64,000 bases of DNA from positions 496,001 to 560,000 of the forward strand of contig JADJUJ010000001.1 in assembly GCA_016710765.1 (NCBI GenBank), written 5' to 3'. Position 1 is the first letter of the stretch, and every line of letters starts with the position of its first letter. This document shows, piece after piece, positions 26,637 to 35,629 of the stretch. Both the position numbers and the translations under genes were made by a program. Under the pieces are notes generated by a model that ran no database searches, was not told where the DNA came from, and worked only from the letters and a program-made list of their open reading frames with translations. The stretch is from Lewinellaceae bacterium (lineage in GTDB: Bacteria > Bacteroidota > Bacteroidia > Chitinophagales > Saprospiraceae).

Positions 26637-27899
26637 TTATTTCCGGATAGAATCGAGGGTTATCGCGCTCATCAGCCTGTCGTAACGATCACCATAAGGA
26701 TGGTAATAGACTAAAATGGTGTAGAGGTTGCCGGTTTCATACCAGTTACCCTCAAAACCATCCTCATCGGGCTCACCGGAGTGCCGGTCGATCACCTGAT
26801 ATTGGTAGTTGTAAAATCCCTGTTTCAGGAAAGGCGCACAGTAATACACTTTGGCTTCCTGGTCGTAGCGCATTTTAAACTCGGGCTTTAGCTCCCAGTC
26901 CGACAACTCCCCAAAAACATATACATCGGCATCCTGCTCCGGTAAATTGCGCTGAATACTAAACAGCACTTCTGCATAATCACATTGATCAAGCCCCTGA
27001 TTGTAGTTGGTATTTTCCACCGAGAAACGGCCATTGATGTCTCCCTGGTACAAATAACCCCTGCCGTTGCGGACATCATCGGGAATGAGCGTTACCTCGT
27101 AGTAGTTGGTCAGTTCTGAAATATTGCGCACGCGCTCTCCGCGATAGGCCAGGCTGCGCATGTCGAAAAACCGCCACTCATTGCCCGCCGGGAACACAAT
27201 TTTATCCTGAAAGTCGAAGACCAGGGCGTCGCCCCTGACAAAATTATTTTCGAGCGGCCCGATGGCATTGTCCCAGCGGCCATTTTGCAGTACATAGGCT
27301 TTTACATCGTTGCGCGAATTGGTTACCCTGGAACCGCGGGGATTCACCGAAAAGTCGATTTCGTGATGGGTATTCATTTTCTGCACCTCAGCAGGCCTTA
27401 CCAACTGCGCTTCGGTTAACCATGCAGCCTCTACCACCATGAACCGGCGAACAATCACCAGGCGATGGTCGTCGTCGTTGTCGAATATTTTCAGGAGATA
27501 ATTACCCGATTTGGTCCAGCGCATGTTACGGTTGGGCAATGGCAATCGGTAATGCGTATAAACCGTCAGCGTATTAATAGAATTCTCATAATCCTGAATT
27601 CGATCCTCTGCATAGCCGTCGATGTAGTCGTTGTCCTGCAGATCCGATTCTGACCAGTCGCTTTCACAGTGTACAATGGTATAGAGGTAGTCTTTCACAT
27701 CCGGGCCCAGGTGGTCGAATTGCAGCCAAAGCGTATTGTTGGCGGCATTGAGTTCCACAATTGGCATGGTGAGCGGTGCCCCGGCAAGGAAAAGTTGAAC
27801 GGTAGTTATGTCGCGGTCTATTACCACGGCATTGTTGGATTGCCCCAAAACCTGGGCTATTCCGTAGAAAAAAAGCAGGTATACAAATAGGTGCCGCAT
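26637..27899 (-). CDS. type IX secretion system plug protein (DUF5103)
   Basis: A 420-residue exported protein (signal peptide MRHLFVYLLFFYGIAQVLGQ) of the DUF5103 family. Conserved stretches include YTIVHCESDWSESDLQDNDY, the YTHYRLPLPN segment and FDMRSLAYRGERV. In Flavobacterium and Porphyromonas work the DUF5103 protein is the Plug that closes the Sov/SprA translocon channel on the periplasmic side. It fits the three T9SS-sorted proteins encoded in this window. No other T9SS component is next to it, as is usual for this scattered system. Confidence 0.9.
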   Translation of the reverse strand: MRHLFVYLLFFYGIAQVLGQSNNAVVIDRDITTVQLFLAGAPLTMPIVELNAANNTLWLQFDHLGPDVKDYLYTIVHCESDWSESDLQDNDYIDGYAEDRIQDYENSINTLTVYTHYRLPLPNRNMRWTKSGNYLLKIFDNDDDHRLVIVRRFMVVEAAWLTEAQLVRPAEVQKMNTHHEIDFSVNPRGSRVTNSRNDVKAYVLQNGRWDNAIGPLENNFVRGDALVFDFQDKIVFPAGNEWRFFDMRSLAYRGERVRNISELTNYYEVTLIPDDVRNGRGYLYQGDINGRFSVENTNYNQGLDQCDYAEVLFSIQRNLPEQDADVYVFGELSDWELKPEFKMRYDQEAKVYYCAPFLKQGFYNYQYQVIDRHSGEPDEDGFEGNWYETGNLYTILVYYHPYGDRYDRLMSAITLDSIRK

Positions 27900-28016
27900 G
27901 ACGCTAATCTGGTGTTTTCTATAAATTTCTCCTAAAGAACGCCAAAAACAGGGGAAAAGTGTAACTTGAACATTTCAACAAAGCCCGGATTAGCATATCT
28001 TTCCTTGAAAAACAGC

Positions 28017-28214
28017 ATGACATCAAACCCGTCCTTTATTTACGGAATTGTATTATTCGCACTATCCTGGATTTTTCAGCTGGTTGGCGGACTATTTAAG
28101 CTGGAGAGTTGGGCTTGGGGAACCGAACTATTAATCCTGGGAACGATATTACAGATTGCTGCGATTCTTTTATTGGCCCGTTCATTAATAGTTTGGTACA
28201 AAAGCCGCTCCTAG
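28017..28214 (+). CDS. small two-helix membrane protein
   Basis: The ATG at 28017 gives 65 residues with two hydrophobic helices (FIYGIVLFALSWIFQLVGGL and ELLILGTILQIAAILLLA) joined by FKLESWAWGT, ending with basic residues KSRS. The layout recalls the N-terminal helical pair of GldL-like proteins, but the match is too short to name it. It converges with the TIGR01777 gene. A real gene is likely because both helices are regular and the start is well placed, but the function is unknown. Confidence 0.45.
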   Translation: MTSNPSFIYGIVLFALSWIFQLVGGLFKLESWAWGTELLILGTILQIAAILLLARSLIVWYKSRS

Positions 28215-28257
28215 CGTGCCGCTGTCAGGATAATATCCACTGCTTGAAGGGTATTGG

Positions 28258-29160
28258 CTATTTTTCAAACAATTGCCCTAGCGCCATCTCCAATTCCGGA
28301 TATTGGTAGTGAAAACCAGCCGCCAGCGCTTTCCCTGCCGAAACGAGGTTGCTGTTCAGCACAACGGCCGACATTTCACCCAGCATCAACTGCAGCGCTA
28401 GTGCGGGCGCCGGAACATAAATTGCTTTTTGGTGCATGGCATTGGCGGTGGCCTTTACGAGGGGCAGGTTGCGTACCGGGTGCGGCGCCACAGCATTGTA
28501 AATACCTTCAACCTTCGAATGCTCCAGGGCCCATAGGAACATATTGCACACATCATCGATGTGAATCCAGGACCACCAGGCGCGCCCGTTTCCAAAATAA
28601 GCGCCAATTCCCAATTTTAGGGGCTTTACAATTTCGGGTAAGGCCCCGCCTTCGGTTGCCAGAACCACACCAATGCGCAGGATGACGGTGCGCATGCCTA
28701 TGGCGCCTACTTTTTCCGAAGCTATTTCCCATTCTTCGCAACACTCCGGCATGAAACCTTCAGACCCGCGTGGAAGATTTTCCATCAAAACCTCCTCCCC
28801 GGTATTGCCATACCATCCGATCGCCGACGCGGCCATGTAGGTTTCGGGCTTCTCATTGCTTTCCTGTATCGCTTGCTGCAAAACGCGGGCACTGTCTACC
28901 CTGCTGTCGATCAACAACTGTTTCCGACGTGGCGTCCAGCGCCCATCGGCTATGCCAGCGCCAGCCAGGTTAATGATGGCGTGTACGCCCTCCAGCGCTT
29001 TGGCATCTATTTGATTTTGCTGCGGGTCCCAGGCGAATTCGCCTGGTTTCCGGGGTGTACGGGTCAGTATGCGAACCTCATGGTTTTTGGCCCGAAGCAG
29101 GGTTTGAAGGCGGGTGCCGATGAGACCTGTGCCACCGGCCAGTAGTATGATTTTGCTCAT
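28258..29160 (-). CDS. TIGR01777 family NAD(P)-dependent oxidoreductase
   Basis: A 300-residue protein of the extended SDR superfamily. The Rossmann motif GGTGLIGTRL is at residues 9-18; INLAGAGIADGRWT, SAIGWYGNTGEE and WWSWIHIDDVCNMFLWAL are hallmarks of the TIGR01777/YfcH branch, and the C-terminal region has the DUF1731 pattern (VPAPALALQLMLGEMS). The reaction is not known for most members. It has its own promoter element at 29231-29238, divergent from lepA. Confidence 0.9.
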   Translation of the reverse strand: MSKIILLAGGTGLIGTRLQTLLRAKNHEVRILTRTPRKPGEFAWDPQQNQIDAKALEGVHAIINLAGAGIADGRWTPRRKQLLIDSRVDSARVLQQAIQESNEKPETYMAASAIGWYGNTGEEVLMENLPRGSEGFMPECCEEWEIASEKVGAIGMRTVILRIGVVLATEGGALPEIVKPLKLGIGAYFGNGRAWWSWIHIDDVCNMFLWALEHSKVEGIYNAVAPHPVRNLPLVKATANAMHQKAIYVPAPALALQLMLGEMSAVVLNSNLVSAGKALAAGFHYQYPELEMALGQLFEK

Positions 29161-29230
29161 AATAGTATAAGAATTTCCTGCCGGGAAAACACAACTTCAG
29201 GAAATAGGTTGAAGTACGCATTGCAGTGCC

Positions 29231-29238
29231 CAAAGATA
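29231..29238 (-). promoter_or_regulatory. TAnnTTTG promoter element for the TIGR01777 gene
   Basis: The minus strand reads TATCTTTG, an exact consensus match, 71 bp before the ATG at 29160. Confidence 0.55.
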
Positions 29239-29276
29239 TCACCATAAAAAGAGGATTTACACGCATAAAAAAGCAG

Positions 29277-29284
29277 TATCTTTG
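29277..29284 (+). promoter_or_regulatory. TAnnTTTG promoter element for lepA
   Basis: TATCTTTG on the plus strand, 63 bp before the lepA ATG. With the opposite element 40 bp away it forms a compact divergent promoter region. Confidence 0.6.
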
Positions 29285-29346
29285 CGCCCTGAAAGACTGG
29301 GATGCATCCGAATCCCGCATATTTACCGATTTTTCCTGGAAATTAC

Positions 29347-31143
29347 ATGAAGCATATTCGCAATTTTTGCATTATTGCCCACATTGATCACGGCAAAAGT
29401 ACCCTGGCTGACCGCCTGTTGCAGTTTACGCACACCATTGCAGACCGCGACATGCAGGATCAGGCGCTCGACAACATGGATCTGGAGCGTGAGCGCGGCA
29501 TCACCATCAAGAGCCACGCCATCCAGATGCGTTACGTCCATCCCGCTAATGGCGAGGAATACATTTTCAACCTGATCGATACCCCGGGTCACGTCGATTT
29601 CTCTTACGAAGTGAGTCGCTCCATTGCCGCTTGCGAAGGTGCACTGCTCCTGGTGGATGCCTCTCAGGGCATTCAGGCGCAAACGATCAGCAACCTGTAC
29701 CTCGCCGTCGACCACAACCTGGAAATTATTCCGATTGTCAATAAAGTGGACATGGAAAGTGCCATGGTGGAAGATGTTCAGGACCAGATCATAGACCTGA
29801 TCGGTTGCAAAAGGGAAGATATTATATCTGCTTCCGGCCGTACAGGAATCGGGGTTCCCGAAATCCTGGCTGCCGTTATTGACCGTATACCTGCACCCAG
29901 TGGCGACCCAGAAGCCCCCCTGCAGGCCATGATTTTCGACTCCATGTTCAACTCTTTCCGCGGTGTAATTGCCTACGTGCGCGTCATGAACGGCACCCTG
30001 CGAAAAGGTGATAAAATCAAGTTTTACAACACCGGTACCGAAGTTGTAGCAGAAGAAGTTGGCCTCTTGCGCATGGGGATGTTTGAAGCCAAAGAAATCG
30101 GCGCTGGTGACGTAGGATATGTCATTACCGGCATTAAAATGAGCCGCGAAATCAAGGTAGGTGATACCGTAACCCACACCGCCAGGCCCTGCCAGGTGGC
30201 GATCAAAGGTTTTGAAGAAGTAAAACCCATGGTATTTGCGGGTGTCTATCCGCTGGACAACGATGATTTTGAGGACCTGCGGGACGCGTTGGAAAAACTT
30301 CAGCTGAACGATGCTTCACTGGTGTTTGAGCCAGAAACCTCCGTTGCCCTGGGCTTCGGATTTCGCTGCGGGTTCCTCGGTATGCTCCACCTCGAAATTG
30401 TACAGGAGCGCCTCCAACGGGAATTCGATCAGGACATCATTACCACCGTGCCCAACGTGCCGTACTACGCCACCGACATGAAAGGGAGGCGTTTTATGGT
30501 GCATCAACCCAGTGAAATGCCTGAGCCTAACCATCTCGATAAGGCTGAAGAGCCTTTCATCTATGGGCAGGTCATTACCAAGCCGGAATATATTGGCAAC
30601 ATCATGAACCTTTGCATGGAAAAACGCGGTATCCTGCAAAAACAGATCTATCTGACGCCCACGCGCGTAGAAATGACCTTCCACATGCCGCTGGCAGAAA
30701 TTGTATTTGACTTTTACGACATGCTCAAATCAATGACCCGTGGCTACGCCTCTTTCGACTATCATGTGCTCGACTATCGCGAAACCGACCTGGTTAGGCT
30801 CGACATTAAACTCAATGGCGAACAAGTGGACGCCCTGTCGGCGCTCGTACACCGCTCCAAAGCAGAATACATTGGTCGGCGTATGTGTGAAAAGCTGAAG
30901 ACCCTGCTGCCGCGCCAGCAGTTCCAGATTGCTATCCAGGCTGCTATTGGCGCCAAGGTAATCGCCCGCGAAACCATCTCTGCCCTCCGGAAGGACGTTA
31001 CCGCTAAGTGTTACGGCGGCGACATCAGCCGGAAACGCAAACTGCTCGAAAAGCAAAAAGAAGGCAAAAAGAAGATGAAACAGTTTGGCAACGTAGAAGT
31101 ACCACAGGAAGCATTTTTGAAGGTATTGAAGCTGAACGACTAG
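29347..31143 (+). CDS. lepA: elongation factor 4 (LepA)
   Basis: A 598-residue translational GTPase that acts on stalled or mistranslocated ribosomes. G-domain motifs are complete: AHIDHGKST near the N-terminus, DTPGHVDF and NKVD. The LepA-specific C-terminal region is present (VGDTVTH...VKPMVFAGVYPLDNDDFEDL, GFRCGFLGMLHLEIVQERLQ, and the basic ISRKRKLLEKQKEGKKKMK). The ATG at 29347 (MKHIRNFCIIAHIDHGKST) is the family start; the frame extends 15 codons upstream but those lie between promoter and start. The call is firm. Confidence 0.97.
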   Translation: MKHIRNFCIIAHIDHGKSTLADRLLQFTHTIADRDMQDQALDNMDLERERGITIKSHAIQMRYVHPANGEEYIFNLIDTPGHVDFSYEVSRSIAACEGALLLVDASQGIQAQTISNLYLAVDHNLEIIPIVNKVDMESAMVEDVQDQIIDLIGCKREDIISASGRTGIGVPEILAAVIDRIPAPSGDPEAPLQAMIFDSMFNSFRGVIAYVRVMNGTLRKGDKIKFYNTGTEVVAEEVGLLRMGMFEAKEIGAGDVGYVITGIKMSREIKVGDTVTHTARPCQVAIKGFEEVKPMVFAGVYPLDNDDFEDLRDALEKLQLNDASLVFEPETSVALGFGFRCGFLGMLHLEIVQERLQREFDQDIITTVPNVPYYATDMKGRRFMVHQPSEMPEPNHLDKAEEPFIYGQVITKPEYIGNIMNLCMEKRGILQKQIYLTPTRVEMTFHMPLAEIVFDFYDMLKSMTRGYASFDYHVLDYRETDLVRLDIKLNGEQVDALSALVHRSKAEYIGRRMCEKLKTLLPRQQFQIAIQAAIGAKVIARETISALRKDVTAKCYGGDISRKRKLLEKQKEGKKKMKQFGNVEVPQEAFLKVLKLND

Positions 31144-31250
31144 AAAAATAGTACGGGAACCATGGGGGAACCTAACCGTTTCTTGTTTTATACCACCCTG
31201 TTGTTCCCCCTACTGTTAACCCACTGTTTAACAACCGTTCACCCACCGCC

Positions 31251-32288
31251 ATGAAATACAACTTCCTCGGAAATACAGGCGTACTGGTCAGCGAACTCTG
31301 TTTTGGCACCATGACCTTTGCAGGTAAAGGCTATTGGAAAAACATGGGATCCGTTTCACAAAAAGAAGCCGACCATCTCCTGAAAATGGCCATCGACAGT
31401 GGCATCAATTTTATTGATACCGCCAATGTATACTCTTTCGGCGAATCGGAAATGATGACGGGCCAAAGCCTGCGCGCCTTGGGCGTGAACAGGCATGATG
31501 TTTTTCTGGCAACAAAAGTGCGTGGAAGAATGGGGGCTGCCATTAACAATGCCGGACTGAGCCGGCTGCACATCCACCGATCAGTAGATGAAAGTTTGCA
31601 ACGACTGGGCATTGAGCACATAGATTTGCTGTACATCCATGGATTTGACCCCTTCACCCCGCTGGAAGAAACCATGCGCGGACTCCATGAGGTAGTACAG
31701 ACAGGCAAAGTTCGCTACATCGGCGTGTGCAACATACCCGCCTGGCAGGTGATGAAAGCCAACGCTTATGCTGATAAAATGGGGTGGCAAACGTTCCAGG
31801 CCATGCAATATTATTACTCCGTGGCTGGCCGTGACGTTGAGCACGAACTGCTCCCCATGGCGCAAAGTGAACACATTGGGTTTATGCCCTGGAGTCCTCT
31901 GGCGGGAGGTTTTCTTTCCGGAAAATACACCCGCAACCAGGAAAAAGCCGGCGATAGCCGTCGGGATACTTTTGATTTTCCTCCCGTAGACCGCAATACT
32001 GCATTCGACATTATTGAAGTGATGGAAGGCATTGCGGCCACCCATCAGGTGTCTGTGGCGCAGGTTGCATTGGCCTGGGTCATCCAACAAAAAGGTGTCA
32101 CGAGTATCATCATCGGTGCAAAACGAACCGAACAACTGGCCGATAACCTGGCTGCTGTTGCGCTGCAACTGAGCCCGGAGGAACTCCAGCAAATGAGCGA
32201 TGCCGGTAAAATGCCACAGCAATACCCCGATTGGATGGTAGAACGGCAACGAAACGACCGGGTACCACCCGATACCCAGATCGGATGA
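31251..32288 (+). CDS. aldo/keto reductase
   Basis: A 345-residue NADPH-dependent oxidoreductase of the aldo/keto reductase superfamily. It begins MKYNFLGNTGVLVSELCFGT, has the catalytic Asp/Tyr region INFIDTANVYSFGESEMMTG, the Lys in ATKVRGRMG and the cofactor-binding C-terminal stretch VTSIIIGAKRTEQLADNLAA. The sequence is closest to the voltage-gated-channel-beta/YajO-like branch, which reduces various aldehydes; the true substrate cannot be read from sequence. It lies 107 bp after lepA, and the gap contains a short degenerate repeat instead of a terminator. Confidence 0.92.
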   Translation: MKYNFLGNTGVLVSELCFGTMTFAGKGYWKNMGSVSQKEADHLLKMAIDSGINFIDTANVYSFGESEMMTGQSLRALGVNRHDVFLATKVRGRMGAAINNAGLSRLHIHRSVDESLQRLGIEHIDLLYIHGFDPFTPLEETMRGLHEVVQTGKVRYIGVCNIPAWQVMKANAYADKMGWQTFQAMQYYYSVAGRDVEHELLPMAQSEHIGFMPWSPLAGGFLSGKYTRNQEKAGDSRRDTFDFPPVDRNTAFDIIEVMEGIAATHQVSVAQVALAWVIQQKGVTSIIIGAKRTEQLADNLAAVALQLSPEELQQMSDAGKMPQQYPDWMVERQRNDRVPPDTQIG

Positions 32289-32403
32289 TTATAAAAATCA
32301 GAATAATATTTTACCTACAAACCAATTTTAGCCGTCCCGGCAAATAAACAACCTGCGATACAGCGTGCTGTGATTGTTTATTTTGCGTGTAAATTTTATT
32401 TAC

Positions 32404-32434
32404 TTGACAACCGTTTATATTTAGCGTATCTTTG
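32404..32434 (+). promoter_or_regulatory. Bacteroidota promoter for the DEAD-box helicase gene
   Basis: TTG (32404-32406), a 20-base gap and TATCTTTG (32427-32434) match the consensus exactly. Transcription would start near 32441, leaving a leader of about 118 nt. Confidence 0.75.
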
Positions 32435-32453
32435 TGTAATTCTTACCGAACAT

Positions 32454-32549
32454 ATGGCTGCTGTTGCGCTCAATTTGCGCTGTTTTATTGCCCAAAACTG
32501 CCCAGCTGAAACGAAGTTCCCATCTGGCGGTTACAGCACTTTTTTCTAA
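32454..32549 (+). CDS. possible leader ORF, 31 codons
   Basis: An ATG 20 bp after the promoter opens a short frame (begins MAAVALNLRCFIAQNCPAET) that stops at 32549, nine bases before the helicase ATG. It has no known domain. Its position between a strong promoter and a helicase gene, of a type often cold-induced, suggests a regulatory leader, but it may equally be chance. Confidence 0.25.
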   Translation: MAAVALNLRCFIAQNCPAETKFPSGGYSTFF

Positions 32550-32558
32550 AACTTATTT

Positions 32559-33866
32559 ATGAATTTTGAATCTCTGGGGCTCACTGAGCCCATTTTAAAG
32601 GCCATCCGAACAGAAGGCTATACCACCCCCACACCCATTCAGTTACAATCCATCCCCAAAGTGCTTCAAGGCAAAGACCTGATGGCCTGTGCACAAACCG
32701 GAACGGGCAAAACCGCAGCGTTTGCGGTGCCCATGTTGCAACTCTTATCTAAAAACGAACCCTCCCAACAGGGTCGCCGGCCTATTCGTGCCCTCATTTT
32801 AACGCCTACCCGCGAACTGGCCCTTCAAATCTCAGAAAGCTTCAGCGCCTATGGCCGCTACTTGCCTTTGCGCAACATGGTCGTTTTTGGTGGTGTGGGC
32901 CAGCGCCCACAAACCGATGGCTTGAAGCGTGGTGTTGATATTTTGGTTGCCACTCCAGGTCGTTTGCTCGATCTTATGCAACAGGGTCATGTCCATCTTC
33001 AAAACATCGAAATTTTTGTTTTGGATGAGGCCGACCGCATGTTGGACATGGGTTTTGTACACGACGTGAAGCGCGTAATCGCCAAACTACCTGCCCGTAG
33101 GCAGTCTTTGTTTTTCTCCGCCACCATGGCGCCGGAAATCATCAAATTGTCGTCCACTATCCTGACCAACCCCGAGCATGTTGCCGTTACGCCACAGGCC
33201 ACCACAGCAGAAACCATCCAGCAAAGCGTTTATTTTGTCAATAAATCCGACAAAGTGCGGTTATTGGTAAAAATCCTTAAGGACACCAACATCAAGACCG
33301 CGTTGATTTTCACCCGCACGAAGCACGGCGCCAACAAACTGGTGAAGGTATTGGCAAATGCAGGCATTGACGGAGAAGCCATCCACGGCAACAAATCGCA
33401 ACAGGCCCGCGTACGTGCCCTGCAAATGTTTAAAAACCAGGAAATTCGTGTACTGGTCGCCACCGATATCGCGGCCCGCGGCATCGACATCGACGAACTC
33501 GCACACGTGTTCAATTACGAACTACCGAATATTCCTGAAACCTATGTACACCGTATTGGCCGTACCGGCCGTGCTGGTGCATCCGGAACCGCCATTTCTT
33601 TTTGCGATAGCGAAGAAAGAGAGTACCTCCGCGATATCCAGAAACTGACCGGCATTCAATTGCCCGTGGTCAAAGGACACGATTTTGAGCCCGATGGTTC
33701 GGAGCCAGTACCGGTTCCACAACCAAAAGCACCAAGGCAGCAACAGAATAACCGGTCGGCACAACGGCCAAAGAGCCCGGCAACGCCTTCTGGCAATGGA
33801 CAGGGCAACAAGCGCCGCCGGAAAACCAGCAGCTGGAGTGGTCACCGCGATCAACCTGGAAGGTAA
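32559..33866 (+). CDS. DEAD-box ATP-dependent RNA helicase (RhlE-like)
   Basis: A 435-residue RNA helicase that unwinds structured RNA, typically in ribosome assembly and cold adaptation. Motifs in order: Q motif (PTPIQLQSIP), I AQTGTGKT, Ia PTRELALQI, II DEADRMLDMGF, III SAT, then RGIDIDELAHVFNYELP (V) and HRIGRTGRAG (VI). After about residue 370 the tail is Gln/Pro-rich and then very basic (NKRRRKTSSWSGHRDQPGR), as in RhlE proteins, and probably binds RNA. A consensus promoter and a leader of about 118 nt precede it, and a strong terminator follows. Confidence 0.95.
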   Translation: MNFESLGLTEPILKAIRTEGYTTPTPIQLQSIPKVLQGKDLMACAQTGTGKTAAFAVPMLQLLSKNEPSQQGRRPIRALILTPTRELALQISESFSAYGRYLPLRNMVVFGGVGQRPQTDGLKRGVDILVATPGRLLDLMQQGHVHLQNIEIFVLDEADRMLDMGFVHDVKRVIAKLPARRQSLFFSATMAPEIIKLSSTILTNPEHVAVTPQATTAETIQQSVYFVNKSDKVRLLVKILKDTNIKTALIFTRTKHGANKLVKVLANAGIDGEAIHGNKSQQARVRALQMFKNQEIRVLVATDIAARGIDIDELAHVFNYELPNIPETYVHRIGRTGRAGASGTAISFCDSEEREYLRDIQKLTGIQLPVVKGHDFEPDGSEPVPVPQPKAPRQQQNNRSAQRPKSPATPSGNGQGNKRRRKTSSWSGHRDQPGR

Positions 33867-33919
33867 TTCATAACGGTGCGCGGGGAATTTTCGCCCCGGG
33901 CAAGCGCGCCTACTATTTC

Positions 33920-33961
33920 AAAAAGCGTTTTCGTACCCTAGGGTATGAAAACGCTTTTTTT
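33920..33961. terminator. bidirectional terminator
   Basis: A 40-bp near-perfect palindrome (33920-33959, one G-T mismatch) centred on CCCTAGGG, with arms AAAAAGCGTTTTC and GAAAACGCTTTTT and a T7 run. It ends the helicase gene and the convergent NAD(P)-binding gene. Confidence 0.9.
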
Positions 33962-33968
33962 ATGCGGT

Positions 33969-34631
33969 TCAGCGTTTGGCCAGCCCAGCAAAGTCCTTCA
34001 CTTCCAACACTTGTTTTTCATAGCCCAGGGTAACGGCCTTAATCATACCCTGACCCAGCTCCGCCAGCGTGGAGCCAAGGGAAGGAACAACAAAAAGGAT
34101 GCCCTGCACCAGCCAGCCCAGGTATTTGTAATAGCTCAGCGTATTGTTCAAACCATTTGTGGGCATTAAGGCACCGGGACGGAAGTTGTACACCTTTTTA
34201 AAGGGCAGTTTCATCAGGTCGTTTTCGGTTTTGCCTTTTACACGGGCCCACATGGAACGCCCCTTTTCGGTACTGTCGGTACCCGCCCCGGAAATATAAC
34301 AGAACGTCATATCGGGGTTGAACCGCACTACAGTTTCTGCAAAATGCATTGTCAGCGTATGGGTAAGCCGGGTGTATTCAGGCTCCTGCATCCCCACCGA
34401 GGAAACACCAAGACAAAAAAAACAGGCATTATAACCACTCAGCTGTGCTGCAATGGGCGCCAGGTCAAAAAAGTCGGCATGCAAAATCTCCTTCATTTTG
34501 GGGTGTGTGGTGCCACAAGGCTTCCGCCCCAGCACCAATACCTGTTCTACTGCATCACTGCGCAAGCATTCATGCAATACGCCTTCTCCGACCATGCCTG
34601 AGGCGCCGGTAATGATGACATTTAATTTCAT
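33969..34631 (-). CDS. NAD(P)-binding Rossmann-fold protein (epimerase/HTATIP2-like)
   Basis: A 220-residue atypical short-chain dehydrogenase. The nucleotide motif TGASGMVGEGV starts at residue 8, and ACFFCLGVSSVG, FCYISGAGTDSTEKG and VYNFRPGALMPTNG follow the NmrA/HTATIP2-like pattern. The usual YxxxK is not obvious; the MWARVKGKTENDLMKL segment has the Lys-rich helix instead. It is probably a cytosolic oxidoreductase or redox sensor of unknown substrate. It stands alone, ending at the shared terminator. Confidence 0.8.
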   Translation of the reverse strand: MKLNVIITGASGMVGEGVLHECLRSDAVEQVLVLGRKPCGTTHPKMKEILHADFFDLAPIAAQLSGYNACFFCLGVSSVGMQEPEYTRLTHTLTMHFAETVVRFNPDMTFCYISGAGTDSTEKGRSMWARVKGKTENDLMKLPFKKVYNFRPGALMPTNGLNNTLSYYKYLGWLVQGILFVVPSLGSTLAELGQGMIKAVTLGYEKQVLEVKDFAGLAKR

Positions 34632-34758
34632 GATAATTCACTTGTTGTACGGCTAAGGTAATGAGTTAAATATCAGCAACATCTCACTATTTCCATATAA
34701 TGAAATGCAAACAATGTTGCAGCGGGTAATTCCCGTGGTATTCTAGCGTTTCTAATGC

Positions 34759-35604
34759 ATGCACTATGTCCTTATCTTTATAATGATTCCCCTGTTTGCC
34801 TGTCAGAAAAATACCAGACAAGGCCAGCCTCCTCATTCGGCTACTTTGAACCAAAATGCCGAGCCAGCATTCACCATTCCAGAACGGTTCCCAGCACCTG
34901 AAGGTGCCGATCGCATGGTTCTCCCCAAATCATCCTTTGGTAACTACCTTCGCAACTTTGCCCTACAACCCGATGGCGCCCAAGTCATGCTTTACAATGG
35001 AAGGCGCAAGGGACGACAAGATGTCCACGCCGCCATACTCGACATCGATGTCGGTAACCGCGACCTACAGCAATGCGCCGATGCCGTGATGCGACTTCGC
35101 GCGGAGTTTTTGTACAAGGAAAAACGCTATTCAGACATCCATTTCAACTTTACCAATGGCTTTCGCGCCGATTATACGCGCTGGAGAAATGGAGAGCGCA
35201 TTAAAATTGATGGCAACCGGGTATCCTGGGTAAATGGTGGCACCGACTCTCCGTCGTATAAAAGTTTCCGGCAGTATCTCAATATGGTATTTTCCTATGC
35301 CGGCACAGCATCTTTAGAAAAAGAACTTCGCGCCCAATCGCCCGAAAAAATGATGCCCGGAGATGTATTCATACAAGGGGGGCACCCGGGCCATGCCGTC
35401 ATTGTCATGGATGTTGCGGAGGATACCATCAAAGGAAAAAAATACTTCCTCCTGGCACAGAGTTACATGCCGGCACAGGACATTCACATCCTCAAGAATT
35501 TCAACGATGCAAGCATTAGTCCGTGGTATGAAGTAAAAAGCGATACAGAATGGCTCAAAACCCCGGAATGGGACTTCCGTTGGACTGCACTCAAAAAAAT
35601 GTGA
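34759..35604 (+). CDS. DUF4846 domain lipoprotein
   Basis: A 281-residue protein with a short lipoprotein signal (MHYVLIFIMIPLFAC). The body has the DUF4846 signatures: FGNYLRNFALQPDGAQVMLY, LQQCADAVMRLRAEFLYKEK, FNFTNGFRADYTRWRNGERI and PGDVFIQGGHPGHAVIVMDV, ending SPWYEV. The function of DUF4846 is unknown; the GGHPGHAVIV segment recalls peptidase-like folds but no catalytic claim can be made. It is transcribed alone toward a repeat-like intergenic element. Confidence 0.88.
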   Translation: MHYVLIFIMIPLFACQKNTRQGQPPHSATLNQNAEPAFTIPERFPAPEGADRMVLPKSSFGNYLRNFALQPDGAQVMLYNGRRKGRQDVHAAILDIDVGNRDLQQCADAVMRLRAEFLYKEKRYSDIHFNFTNGFRADYTRWRNGERIKIDGNRVSWVNGGTDSPSYKSFRQYLNMVFSYAGTASLEKELRAQSPEKMMPGDVFIQGGHPGHAVIVMDVAEDTIKGKKYFLLAQSYMPAQDIHILKNFNDASISPWYEVKSDTEWLKTPEWDFRWTALKKM

Positions 35605-35629
35605 TTTTTCCCTATAGCCCCTTTACTAT

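Noticed and set aside
29323..30177. A 284-codon minus-strand frame over lepA
   Set aside because: It is antisense to a fully conserved translational GTPase and begins in its interior.
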